From NCBI RefSeq assembly GCF_025567095.1, contig NZ_JAOQJH010000043.1: a stretch of DNA of 22,429 nt; one strand, given 5' to 3'. A program made the translations under genes and the position numbers. Every line of letters begins with the position of its first letter. The stretch's first letter is position 1. Shown in pieces: positions 15,188 through 22,429 of this stretch. Under the pieces are notes generated by a model, which saw nothing but the letters and a program-made list of their open reading frames with translations, was not told the DNA's origin and searched no databases. The DNA is from Anthropogastromicrobium aceti. Its GTDB lineage: Bacteria > Bacillota > Clostridia > Lachnospirales > Lachnospiraceae.

Positions 15188-17128
15188 ATGAGAATCACAG
15201 ATTTGCTCGATGCACGAAGCGTATCGCTTACGTCATCACCAAAGACAAAGAGTGAAGCACTTGATCAGGCAGTAGCACTGATGACAAAGAGTGGAAAAAT
15301 CAATGACGAAGAAGCATATCGCAGTCAGGTTTATGCGAGAGAAGAAGAAAGCACCACAGGAATTGGAGAAGGAATTGCTATTCCACATGGAAAGTGTGAT
15401 GCAGTCAGCAGACCAGGTCTAGCAGCAATGGTCATCAAAAATGGAGTAGATTTTGATTCACTTGACGGTGAGCCTGTTACACTGCTGTTTTTGATTGCGG
15501 CGCCAAACACAAAAGACAATGTGCATTTGGATGTGTTAAGCAAGCTGTCTGTTATGCTGATGGATGAGGAGTTTACAGAAAATCTTAGAAATGCATCAAG
15601 TGTTGAAGAATTTTTAAGAATTATTGATCAGGCTGATGAAGAGAAAGCAAGCATTGATGAGCGTCTTGAGCAGACAAGCATATTAGATGAGCCGTCTGAG
15701 AATAAGGCTGAGCCAGTTAAGAAGATTTTGGCAGTTACTTCATGTCCAACAGGAATTGCTCATACCTATATGGCAGCAGAAGGTTTAGAGAAGGCAGCAA
15801 AGAAGCTTGGATGCCGCATTAAAATTGAAACTCGCGGTTCAGGCGGTGCAAAAAATGTGCTGACACAGGCTGAGATTGATGAAGCTGACTGCATTATCGT
15901 GGCAGCAGATGCAAAGGTTCCGATGGAGCGCTTCAATGGAAAAAAGGTGATTGAGTGTCAGGTATCTGATGGAATCAGCAAGGCAGAGGAATTGTTAAAC
16001 CGTGCTATGTCTGGTGATGTTTTGGTGTATCATGCATCTGGTGCAGGCGAGTCTTCTTCAGGCACATCAGCAAAGAGCGGAGGAAGCGTTGGCCATAGAA
16101 TTTATATGCAGCTGATGAACGGTGTTTCTCATATGCTTCCTTTCGTTGTAGGCGGCGGAATTTTGATCGCACTTGCATTTTTAATTGATGGTTTTGGCGT
16201 TGATATGGCATCACTGTCAGCAGAGGAGCGTTCTGCATTTGGAAGCATTACACCTGTTGCAGCAATGTTAAAAAGTATCGGAAGCACGGCATTTTCCTTT
16301 ATGCTTCCAGTATTGGCCGGCTTTATCGCAATGGCAATTGCAGACCGTCCTGGACTGGCGCTTGGCTTTGTCGGCGGAATGATTGCATATAGTGGAAAAT
16401 CAGGATTTTTAGGTGCACTTGTTGCTGGTTTTGCAGCTGGCTATATCATCCTTGGACTAAAAAAAGTTTGTGACAAGCTGCCGGATGCACTTGAAAAAAT
16501 CACACCAGTTTTGATCTATCCAGTAGTTGGAATTTTAGCAATGGGACTTCTTATGAACTTTGTAGTAGAGCCTGTTATGGGTGCAGTAAATACTGCATTA
16601 AATAATGGCTTGACAAGTATGGGCGGTTCGAGTAAGCTATTATTAGGATTTGTTCTTGCAGGTATGATGGCAATTGATATGGGAGGTCCGTTCAACAAAG
16701 CAGCATATGTATTTGGAACCGCAGCAATCGCTTCTGGAAATTATGATGTTATGGCAGCTGTTATGATTGGCGGTATGGTTCCTCCATGTGCAATTGCACT
16801 GTCAACGATTTTGTTTAAGAATCGTTTCACAAAGGAAGAAAGAGATGCAGGTCCGACAAACTTTATCATGGGTCTGGCATTCATCACAGAAGGTGCAATT
16901 CCATTTGCAGCAGCTGACCCGCTTCATGTAATTCCGGCATGTGTGATTGGTTCTGGAGTTGCAGGTGCACTTAGTATGCTGTTTAAATGTACACTTATGG
17001 CACCGCACGGCGGTATTTTCGTATTTCCTGTAGTAGGAAATGCAATTATGTATTTACTGGCACTTGTGATTGGAACGGTTATTTCTACTGTTTTATTAGG
17101 TGTGTTAAAGAAGCCAAGAGAAGCATAA
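15188..17128 (+). CDS. fruA: Fructose PTS permease, EIIABC fusion
   Basis: The protein has 646 residues with domains in the order IIA-IIB-IIC. IIA (1-~150) carries the phospho-His67 in AIPHGK. A linker of ~25 residues is rich in acidic residues. IIB (~175-275) carries phospho-Cys186 in VTSCPTGIAHTYMAAE. A second Gly/Ser-rich linker (~283-300) precedes the membrane domain IIC (~305-640), with many helices and the fructose-family motif around DMGGPFNKAA. It takes up fructose and delivers fructose-1-phosphate; phosphate comes from HPr, encoded next. It lies 24 bases after fruK with an AAAGG site. Confidence 0.96.
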   Translation: MRITDLLDARSVSLTSSPKTKSEALDQAVALMTKSGKINDEEAYRSQVYAREEESTTGIGEGIAIPHGKCDAVSRPGLAAMVIKNGVDFDSLDGEPVTLLFLIAAPNTKDNVHLDVLSKLSVMLMDEEFTENLRNASSVEEFLRIIDQADEEKASIDERLEQTSILDEPSENKAEPVKKILAVTSCPTGIAHTYMAAEGLEKAAKKLGCRIKIETRGSGGAKNVLTQAEIDEADCIIVAADAKVPMERFNGKKVIECQVSDGISKAEELLNRAMSGDVLVYHASGAGESSSGTSAKSGGSVGHRIYMQLMNGVSHMLPFVVGGGILIALAFLIDGFGVDMASLSAEERSAFGSITPVAAMLKSIGSTAFSFMLPVLAGFIAMAIADRPGLALGFVGGMIAYSGKSGFLGALVAGFAAGYIILGLKKVCDKLPDALEKITPVLIYPVVGILAMGLLMNFVVEPVMGAVNTALNNGLTSMGGSSKLLLGFVLAGMMAIDMGGPFNKAAYVFGTAAIASGNYDVMAAVMIGGMVPPCAIALSTILFKNRFTKEERDAGPTNFIMGLAFITEGAIPFAAADPLHVIPACVIGSGVAGALSMLFKCTLMAPHGGIFVFPVVGNAIMYLLALVIGTVISTVLLGVLKKPREA

Positions 17129-17134
17129 AATGCG

Positions 17135-17195
17135 TCAATTAAAAAATTGATAACTAAAAACCTGAAAAGAAAAAGGGGCAGCTTGCCCTTATAAT
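17135..17195 (+). promoter_or_regulatory. Possible internal promoter and hairpin ahead of ptsH
   Basis: The gap between fruA and ptsH holds a perfect inverted repeat TCAATT-aaaa-AATTGA (17135-17150), a short hairpin AAGGGGCA/TTGCCCTT (17173-17190) and a TATAAT (17190-17195) with no good -35 box. This could give ptsHI some expression independent of fructose. Evidence is weak. Confidence 0.3.
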
Positions 17196-17223
17196 AAAAT
17201 CAAAGAGGATAAAGGAGAACAAA

Positions 17224-17481
17224 ATGAAAGAGTTTACTTACACTATTACAGATCCAGAAGGAATCCATGCTCGTCCGGCAGGAGAACTTGTAAAGGCAGC
17301 AAAGGCATTTGAGAGTGCTATTAAGCTGAATAAGGAAGGAAAGTCAGCAGACTGTAAGCGTGTATTTGGTATCATGGGACTTGCTGTAAAGCAGGGACAG
17401 ACTGTTACCGTTACCGTAGAGGGAAGCGATGAGGAAGCAGCAGCACAGGCAATGGAGAATTTCTTTAAGACAACTCTGTAA
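17224..17481 (+). CDS. ptsH: HPr phosphocarrier protein, lacking Ser46
   Basis: The protein has 85 residues. HPr takes phosphate from enzyme I at His15 (GIHARPAG, all family residues present) and passes it to EIIA domains. In Bacilli a second site, Ser46 in the KSIMGVMSL segment, is phosphorylated by HPr kinase and drives catabolite repression through CcpA. Here the aligned segment reads CKRVFGIMGL, with Arg (CGT) at position 46 and no Ser or Thr next to it. Transport should work, but Ser46-based signalling should not. Other clostridial HPr paralogs of this type exist as far as I recall. AAAGGAG precedes the ATG. An earlier or later canonical HPr gene may exist elsewhere in the genome. Confidence 0.95.
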   Translation: MKEFTYTITDPEGIHARPAGELVKAAKAFESAIKLNKEGKSADCKRVFGIMGLAVKQGQTVTVTVEGSDEEAAAQAMENFFKTTL

Positions 17482-17505
17482 CGTTATCAAATAAGAAAAT
17501 AAAAG

Positions 17506-17533
17506 GGCGGACACCGAAATTCGGCAGTCCGCC
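17506..17533 (+). other. Intercistronic hairpin between ptsH and ptsI
   Basis: GGCGGAC (17506-17512) pairs with GTCCGCC (17527-17533), with an inner CCGAA/TTCGG stem. No T-run follows on the plus strand, so it is not a classical terminator in the direction of the operon. On the minus strand a T-rich tract does follow. It may stabilise the ptsH message end or reduce read-through into ptsI. Confidence 0.6.
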
Positions 17534-17566
17534 TGCTGTGCATATGGTCACAGAAAGGTGGATTTT

Positions 17567-19213
17567 ATGAAAGTTTATCACGGAAAAAGTGTATTTGGCG
17601 GTATTGCGATCGGAAAAACAGCCGTATATCAAAAGAGTGAGCAACAGGTAAAGCGCGTGAAAACAGAAGATTCTGACGGTGAGTGGGCACGTTATCAGGC
17701 AGCAAGAGAGGCTTCGATTGAGCAGCTTGGCGAGCTTTATGATAAGGCATGCAGAGAAGTCGGAGAGACGAATGCTGCTATTTTTGAGATTCATCAGATG
17801 ATGCTTGAAGATGACGATTATAATGAGTCAGTTGAAAATATTATTCGTACCCAGCAGGTAAATGCTGAGTATGCAGTAGCAGCAACTGGTGACAATTTCT
17901 CTCAGATGTTTGCAGCTATGGATGACGATTATATGAGAGGACGTGCAGCAGACGTAAAGGATATTTCTGAGAGAGTATTAAATAATCTTTCTGGTGCAGG
18001 AAAGACAGGCGTGACAACAGATGAGCCTGTTATCATTTTGGCAGATGATCTGGCACCATCAGAGACAGTACAGCTTGACAAGGATAAGGTGCTTTCCTTT
18101 GTTACTGTACACGGTTCAACAAATTCCCACACTGCAATTTTAGCAAGAACCATGGCAATCCCAGCATTGATTGGAACTGATATTCCGCTTGATGAAACAA
18201 CAGATGGTGTGATGGCTGTTGTTGATGGAAGTGATGGCACAATTTATGTTGATCCAGACGAAGAAACCATGGCGCTGATGCAGGAAAAGAAGCGTGCTGA
18301 TGAGGAGAAGAAGGCGCTTTTGCAGCAGTTAAAGGGAAAAGAAAATAAGACAATTGACGGCAAGAAGATTATGCTTTATGCTAATATTGGAAACATCAAG
18401 GACCTTGCAGCAGTCATTCAGAATGATGCAGGCGGAATCGGTCTTTTCAGAAGTGAGTTCTTATATCTGGAGAAGGAAGATTATCCGACTGAGGAGGAGC
18501 AGTTTAAGGTTTACAAGACAGCCGTTGAGACAATGGCAGGAAAGAATGTAATTATCAGAACTCTTGATATTGGTGCTGATAAGCAGTGTGCTTATTTTAA
18601 TATGGAGCATGAAGAAAATCCTGCACTTGGCTATCGTGCGATCCGTATCTGCCTGACACAGACAGATGTATTTAAGACACAGCTTCGTGCGCTGTTTCGT
18701 GCAAGCGCATATGGAAAGCTTTCAATCATGTATCCGATGATCACAAGCCTTTGGGAAGTAAGAAAGATTAAGGAAATCGTAGAAGAAGTAAAGGCAGAGC
18801 TAGATGAGCAGGGTATTGCTTATGGAGAGCCTAAGCAGGGTATTATGATTGAGACACCAGCAGCTGTTATGGTAAGCGGTGAGCTTGCAAAGGAGGTTGA
18901 TTTCTTCAGCATTGGAACAAACGACCTGACGCAGTATACACTTGCTGTTGACAGACAGAATCCAAAGCTTGATCGTTTCTTTGATCCGCATCATCCGGCA
19001 ATTCTTGCAATGATCCGTATGGTAGTAGAGAATGCGCATAAAGCTGGCATCTGGGCAGGCATTTGTGGTGAGCTTGGTGCTGATACCAGTCTGACAAAGG
19101 AGTTTTTGGCAATGGGTGTAGATGAGCTTTCAGTATCAGCAGGAAGCATTTTGCCGATTAGAAAGATCATTCTTGAGACAGATTTAAGCCAGTACGGGAA
19201 GGACATAAAATAA
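17567..19213 (+). CDS. ptsI: PTS enzyme I (PEP-protein phosphotransferase)
   Basis: The 548-residue protein (family about 570) transfers phosphate from phosphoenolpyruvate to HPr His15. It has an N-terminal HPr-binding and phospho-His region (1-~250) with active His188 in GSTNSHTAILAR, then a PEP-binding barrel with GGIGLFRSEFLY (289-300), IGTNDLTQYTLAVDR (449-463) and catalytic Cys500 in GICGELGAD. All key residues are present. I use ATG 17567, six bases after AAAGGTGG; GTG 17558 overlaps that site. It follows ptsH by 85 bases, across a stable hairpin, and ends three bases before the regulator gene. Confidence 0.96.
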   Translation: MKVYHGKSVFGGIAIGKTAVYQKSEQQVKRVKTEDSDGEWARYQAAREASIEQLGELYDKACREVGETNAAIFEIHQMMLEDDDYNESVENIIRTQQVNAEYAVAATGDNFSQMFAAMDDDYMRGRAADVKDISERVLNNLSGAGKTGVTTDEPVIILADDLAPSETVQLDKDKVLSFVTVHGSTNSHTAILARTMAIPALIGTDIPLDETTDGVMAVVDGSDGTIYVDPDEETMALMQEKKRADEEKKALLQQLKGKENKTIDGKKIMLYANIGNIKDLAAVIQNDAGGIGLFRSEFLYLEKEDYPTEEEQFKVYKTAVETMAGKNVIIRTLDIGADKQCAYFNMEHEENPALGYRAIRICLTQTDVFKTQLRALFRASAYGKLSIMYPMITSLWEVRKIKEIVEEVKAELDEQGIAYGEPKQGIMIETPAAVMVSGELAKEVDFFSIGTNDLTQYTLAVDRQNPKLDRFFDPHHPAILAMIRMVVENAHKAGIWAGICGELGADTSLTKEFLAMGVDELSVSAGSILPIRKIILETDLSQYGKDIK

Positions 19214-19216
19214 ATA

Positions 19217-19960
19217 ATGCTTACGGAAAAACGATATGAACTAATTTTGAAACTGCTTGATGAACAAAACAGCGTTACAGTGGCGGAGATCAAGGAAAAA
19301 TTAAAGATTTCCGAATCCACAATTCGCCGCGATTTAAATGCGCTTGACAAGGCCGGAAAGTTAAATAAGGTATTTGGAGGCGCAGTGGCGATTGAAGCTG
19401 GAATTACAACAGCAGAGCCATCTGTTGCACAGAAAAAAGGTGTCAACAAAGAAGAAAAACAGCTTATTGCCCGCTATGCGGCAGCACTGATTACAAAAGA
19501 TGACTTCGTCTATCTAGATGCAGGAACAACAACAGGCTGCATGATTGATTTTATAACAGAAAAAAGTGCAACGTATGTAACAAATGCGGTCAGTCATGCA
19601 CAAAAGCTGGCAGCAGCAGGTTTTCGTGTTTACCTGATAGGCGGTGAGTTAAAGCCAACTACAGAGGCTGTTGTGGGCAATCAGGCAATTCTTAGCCTGG
19701 AGACACTTCATTTTTCAAAGGCGTTTTTCGGCACAAATGGTGTCAGCCTAAAGGCTGGATTTAGTACGCCGGATTACGAGGAAGCAATGGTTAAAAAGAC
19801 TGCTATCGGGCAGGCAAAAAAGGCCTACATACTGGCCGATTATTCGAAGTTTGGAAATATCAGTTCAGTGACATTTGAGGAGTTTGCAAAGGCACAGATT
19901 ATTACAGACCGCAAACCGCCAGAGGCATTTTTAAGAAGTAAGAATATCATTGTTGCTTAA
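19217..19960 (+). CDS. fruR: DeoR-family regulator of the fructose operon
   Basis: The protein has 247 residues. The N-terminal winged helix-turn-helix (~1-55) has the DeoR signature SESTIRRDLNALDKAG. The C-terminal sugar-phosphate sensing domain (~70-230) has YLDAGTTTG and FFGTNGV, typical of the family. By analogy with Bacilli FruR it should repress the operon and respond to fructose-1-phosphate or a related sugar phosphate; the symbol rests on this context. It is the last gene of the operon rather than the first, so it would be autoregulated by read-through from the fruK promoter. Candidate sites are the AATCAATCA repeats ahead of fruK. Confidence 0.9.
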   Translation: MLTEKRYELILKLLDEQNSVTVAEIKEKLKISESTIRRDLNALDKAGKLNKVFGGAVAIEAGITTAEPSVAQKKGVNKEEKQLIARYAAALITKDDFVYLDAGTTTGCMIDFITEKSATYVTNAVSHAQKLAAAGFRVYLIGGELKPTTEAVVGNQAILSLETLHFSKAFFGTNGVSLKAGFSTPDYEEAMVKKTAIGQAKKAYILADYSKFGNISSVTFEEFAKAQIITDRKPPEAFLRSKNIIVA

Positions 19961-19993
19961 AAAGGTGCGATAACTCATAAATTTTAAGCAGTT

Positions 19994-20025
19994 TTGGGGT
20001 CAGGTCACTGCCTGACCCCAATTTT
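19994..20025 (+). terminator. Rho-independent terminator of the fructose operon
   Basis: TTGGGGTCAGG (19994-20004) pairs perfectly with CCTGACCCCAA (20011-20021) over a six-base loop, then TTTT. A strong stop 34 bases after the regulator gene. Confidence 0.9.
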
Positions 20026-20170
20026 GCAAGTGTCCTAAAAATGTGTAAATGCATGGAAATGAGGAATGAACAAGGATGCGGTGTGATACGCCTACGCATA
20101 AGGATGAAGAAATGTCGGATAAACTTGCAAGACTACAAAGGGGTAAGATAATATGCCCTTTGTTTTATAT
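20024..20170 (+). other. Structured intergenic segment ending in a terminator-like hairpin
   Basis: TTGCAAGT (20024-20031) can pair with ACTTGCAA (20123-20130), extended by TCC/GGA. Inside, ATGC...GCAT encloses GGTGT-gat-ACGCC around 20074-20097. Then CAAAGGG (20136-20142) pairs with CCCTTTG (20156-20162), followed by TTTTAT. There is no reading frame of note. It could be a small RNA or a leader with terminator; I do not recognise a known riboswitch consensus. No promoter is evident directly upstream because the fructose-operon terminator abuts it. Confidence 0.3.
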
Positions 20171-20209
20171 TCTTTTGACGAAATTACGATAGAATATTGG
20201 AACTTAGCA

Positions 20210-20218
20210 TGATATAAT
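20210..20218 (+). promoter_or_regulatory. Extended -10 promoter of the leader-exporter transcript
   Basis: TGATATAAT matches the extended -10 consensus TGnTATAAT exactly. No good -35 box lies 16-18 bases upstream, as is common for extended -10 promoters. Predicted transcript start is near 20225, giving a leader of about 165 bases before the exporter start. Confidence 0.6.
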
Positions 20219-20251
20219 AATAGAAAATTTTTAGGAAGAGGTGAGAACGAT

Positions 20252-20293
20252 ATGAAAATTATCCGAGATAACTGCTCAGTACAGTTGATGTAA
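20252..20293 (+). CDS. Putative 13-residue leader peptide of the exporter
   Basis: ATG 20252 follows a strong site, AGAGGTGAG at 20237-20245, and reads MKIIRDNCSVQLM before TAA. Codons 9-12 (tca gta cag ttg) contain CAGTACAGT, the same sequence that returns just ahead of the exporter start and is complemented in between. A strong ribosome site on such a short frame, placed between promoter and exporter, is typical of attenuation leaders. The alternative is the front end of a decayed gene: a neighbouring frame stays open from about 20289 into the exporter. A secreted signal is less likely, as there is no hydrophobic or processing segment. Confidence 0.5.
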   Translation: MKIIRDNCSVQLM

Positions 20294-20395
20294 ACTGTTG
20301 GCAGATTGTGCTGAGGTTAAAAGAAACTTGCCAGTAGTCGTTGACTGTACTGCTCTGATGCTTGAAATACAATATGTAAAGGAGTACAGTTATGC
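20277..20395 (+). promoter_or_regulatory. Candidate translational attenuator with alternative hairpins
   Basis: Segment A, CAGTACAGT (20277-20285), lies in the leader codons. Segment B, ACTGTACTG (20344-20352), is its perfect 9-base complement. Segment C, AGTACAGTTA (20383-20392), overlaps the exporter ribosome site AAAGGAG (20378-20384) and the A of its ATG; it can pair with B over ten bases including one G-U. A:B and B:C exclude each other. A ribosome on the leader would cover A and so influence whether B closes the exporter start. Direction of control cannot be told from sequence. Confidence 0.5.
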
Positions 20396-22077
20396 GTTAT
20401 ATAAAAGAAATATTAAAGAAAAACAGCATATGGGTATTGGTCTACATTGGACTAGGTATATTTAATTCATTTATGGCTAATTACAAGGTTGACTATTTCC
20501 AAAAGGTTATTGATGGATTGGCTGATAGAACACTTGCATTTGCAGGAGTTGCAACATATGGATTTATTTTGCTGGTAAATTATTGTATGAATTATCTGGA
20601 TAATTACCCTGAAAAAAAGTTGGAACATGGTATTTATTTGGATTTTAAGCTTTTGTCACTTAGAAAAATAAGTACAATCGATTATACGGAATATCAGAAA
20701 ATAGGTACGGGCAAACTTGTTCAAAGGATTGAGAATGGTTCAGCAGCAGGAAGAAATGTATTATTCAATTTCTGGTTGTGTTTGATTCGTGATTTACTTC
20801 CTACCATTGGTTTTAGTATATACTTTATTTGGAAAATAGATGAAAAAGTCACTTATGTACTGTTTGTAGGCTATACGATTATTTTTGTAACAACCAACAT
20901 TCTATTAAAGTTTCTTTACAAAATAAAAGAAAAGATTTTGAATAGTGAAGAACTATTAAATCACTATTTGGTCAGAGGCTATATGGAAATGTTGGTATTT
21001 CGTATGAGTAAACAGTTTCCGAGTGAAATAAAGAAGACTTGTAATGCAAAAGAGGATATTGTTTCATCAAAAGTAAAAATGAATATGATTCATGAAGCAT
21101 TCTTCACAATATTTGCACTACTTGTGGCAGTGCTAGATATTGGTATTCTTTTTTATGCATGGAAAACGAAAAACCTTACAGTAGGTTCTGTGGTTGCACT
21201 AATTGCACTGATTGAAAATGCCTATACGCCAATTGCCATTTTTAATGTACTTTATGTCCAATATAAATTGGACAAGGCATCGTATAAGAGATTTGAGGAA
21301 TTTTTAGGCTTAAAAGACGATGTTCAATTAAGAAACGGTAACGCAATAAATACAAATGTTGGAAAAATTGCAATAAGAAATTTATCATTCCAATATGAGG
21401 AACGAAAAATTATTGATGGCTTGAGCCTGTCAATACAAAAGGGAGAAAAAATAGCTTTTGTAGGAGAAAGTGGTTCCGGAAAATCGACCTTGATTAGGAT
21501 ATTATTAGGGTTGCTAAAATATAATCAAGGAGAAGTTCGCTTAGGAGACATGGAGTTAAAAGAAATTTGTCTTAATAATCTGTATGATAGAGTTAGTTAT
21601 CTATCACAGGATGCCCCTGTTTTTGACGGAACAATAAAAGAAAATCTGGTATTTGAGAAACAAGTGTCAGAAGAGCAAATGCTGGGGGTATTGAGAGAAG
21701 TGCAACTATCTCATTTAGTTGAAAATCTTGCGGAAGGTTTAAATACTGAAATTGGTGAGAAAGGTACTTGTTTATCGGGTGGAGAAAAACAAAGACTTGC
21801 ATTAGCTCGCTTGTGGTTTGAAGACTCCGAACTTGTCATTTTGGATGAAGCAACATCTGCAATGGATAATTTAACAGAAGAAAATGTAATGAAATCAGTT
21901 ATGCAAAAAATGAAAAATAAAACTGTCATTGCCATTGCACATAGATTAAATTCCATTGCAGGTTTTGACAGAATTATCCTCTTTAAAGAAGGGAGAATTG
22001 TTGGACAAGGTACTTTTGAAGAACTACTACATACAGATTCTTATTTTATGGACTTGTATAATGCGAATGTGAAATAA
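20392..22077 (+). CDS. ABC exporter, fused permease and ATPase (single half-transporter)
   Basis: The 561-residue half-transporter, presumably a homodimer, has a membrane domain over ~12-300 with about six helices and an ATPase domain over ~325-561. Walker A GESGSGKST is at 358-366, signature LSGGE at 461-465, Walker B LVILDEATSA with catalytic Glu486, and switch His517 in AIAHRLN. AAAGGAG lies eight bases before the ATG. It stands alone: no peptide, modification enzyme or partner subunit is adjacent. Its base composition is visibly more AT-rich than the core genes, and it lies between a structured spacer and gene debris, so recent acquisition is likely. Exporters of this kind move drugs, peptides or lipids; the leader arrangement hints at inducible resistance, which is inference. 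Confidence 0.9.
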   Translation: MRYIKEILKKNSIWVLVYIGLGIFNSFMANYKVDYFQKVIDGLADRTLAFAGVATYGFILLVNYCMNYLDNYPEKKLEHGIYLDFKLLSLRKISTIDYTEYQKIGTGKLVQRIENGSAAGRNVLFNFWLCLIRDLLPTIGFSIYFIWKIDEKVTYVLFVGYTIIFVTTNILLKFLYKIKEKILNSEELLNHYLVRGYMEMLVFRMSKQFPSEIKKTCNAKEDIVSSKVKMNMIHEAFFTIFALLVAVLDIGILFYAWKTKNLTVGSVVALIALIENAYTPIAIFNVLYVQYKLDKASYKRFEEFLGLKDDVQLRNGNAINTNVGKIAIRNLSFQYEERKIIDGLSLSIQKGEKIAFVGESGSGKSTLIRILLGLLKYNQGEVRLGDMELKEICLNNLYDRVSYLSQDAPVFDGTIKENLVFEKQVSEEQMLGVLREVQLSHLVENLAEGLNTEIGEKGTCLSGGEKQRLALARLWFEDSELVILDEATSAMDNLTEENVMKSVMQKMKNKTVIAIAHRLNSIAGFDRIILFKEGRIVGQGTFEELLHTDSYFMDLYNANVK

Positions 22078-22107
22078 TTGTTTTTCAGGTCGAAACTTGT
22101 AAAAATT

Positions 22108-22138
22108 CAAAGGGGCTGTTGCTCTTGCGTTTTTTTTA
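22108..22138 (+). terminator. Probable terminator of the exporter transcript
   Basis: A short imperfect hairpin, AAGGGGC / GCTCTT around a TGTT loop (22110-22126), is followed by eight T from 22130. It lies 30 bases after the exporter stop. The stem is weak but the T-run is long. Confidence 0.55.
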
Positions 22139-22140
22139 TT

Positions 22141-22429
22141 GTTAGAGTAGCAGTTCCTTACGGTGCGGTGCCAGAGCATGACGCGGTACTATGCCTGATC
22201 CGCAAGGCGTATGAGCTCAATCAGAAATTCAAGCTATCAGTATGAAGATCATTTTCGCCATTTAAGGGATCTCTATGAGAAAAATGAGCTGACAAGCGTA
22301 ATTAATCGTGTAGTAGAGGATATTAATCACCGCTTTACAAAAGTCGGGCGGGAAAGCCAAGAAACTTTTTGCAATTATCGGACAATGATGTCGAATTTTG
22401 TCGAAATGTTGTACAGGCAACTGCTCGTT
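22141..22429 (+). pseudogene. Unrecognised, probably frameshifted gene at the right edge
   Basis: Two overlapping plus-strand frames are open here. The first reads VPYGAVPEHDAVLCLIRKAYELNQK and stops at 22243-22245. The second, from ATG 22211, stays open to the window end (73 codons, with YEDHFRHLRDLYEKNEL). Neither has a convincing ribosome site, the first has no start codon after the exporter terminator, and codon use in both looks coding. The simplest reading is one gene broken by a frameshift, or an internal fragment of one. I do not recognise the family. Confidence 0.3.

Noticed and set aside
20289..20391. Open frame with LLADCAEVKRNLPVVVDC as a real gene before the exporter
   Set aside because: It has no start codon with a ribosome site, runs into the exporter in another frame, and overlaps the paired segments; kept only as an alternative explanation for the leader.

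Overview
The window looks like a chromosome segment of a low-GC Clostridia bacterium, most likely a Lachnospiraceae gut commensal. This is inferred from protein style (HPr, DUF6320-type membrane protein, papain-like lectin-domain peptidase, LytTR/GHKL regulators) and strong AGGAGG-type ribosome sites, not from any search. It has a conserved core of about 13.5 kb between two accessory flanks that carry mobile-element debris and ABC exporters.

Left flank (1-6540): the C-terminal half of a TnpB-like transposon nuclease enters from the left edge. It is followed by a structured right end, possibly with an omega-RNA, which ends inside a Phd/YefM-type antitoxin gene. Only the antitoxin tail and the first 20 codons of a YoeB-type toxin survive. 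A minus-strand operon follows, read from a consensus sigma-A promoter near 6335-6363: LytTR response regulator, a GHKL kinase with no membrane segment, then two overlapping full-length ABC exporters (probably a heterodimer). It ends at a hairpin near 1099-1141.

Core (6548-19960, all plus strand): rhodanese, THUMP-domain RNA methyltransferase, membrane-anchored C1 peptidase, RdgB-type nucleotide pyrophosphatase, YfcE-type phosphoesterase, HSL-type esterase, condensation-fold acyltransferase, zinc-ribbon membrane protein, then a strong terminator. A fructose operon follows: fruK, fruA (EIIABC), ptsH, ptsI and a DeoR-type regulator, preceded by a TTGATT-17-TATAAT promoter carrying repeats of AATCAATCA. 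The operon holds the whole PEP-to-fructose phosphate relay (EI, HPr, EIIABC) and the kinase that makes fructose-1,6-bisphosphate. Its HPr has Arg instead of the regulatory Ser46.

Right flank (20026-22429): a structured intergenic stretch, then a promoter, a 13-codon leader peptide and a single ABC exporter. The leader and the exporter start region carry repeats that can form mutually exclusive RNA hairpins, one of which covers the exporter start. This possible translational attenuator is the most interesting signal in the window. The right edge holds an unrecognised, probably broken reading frame.
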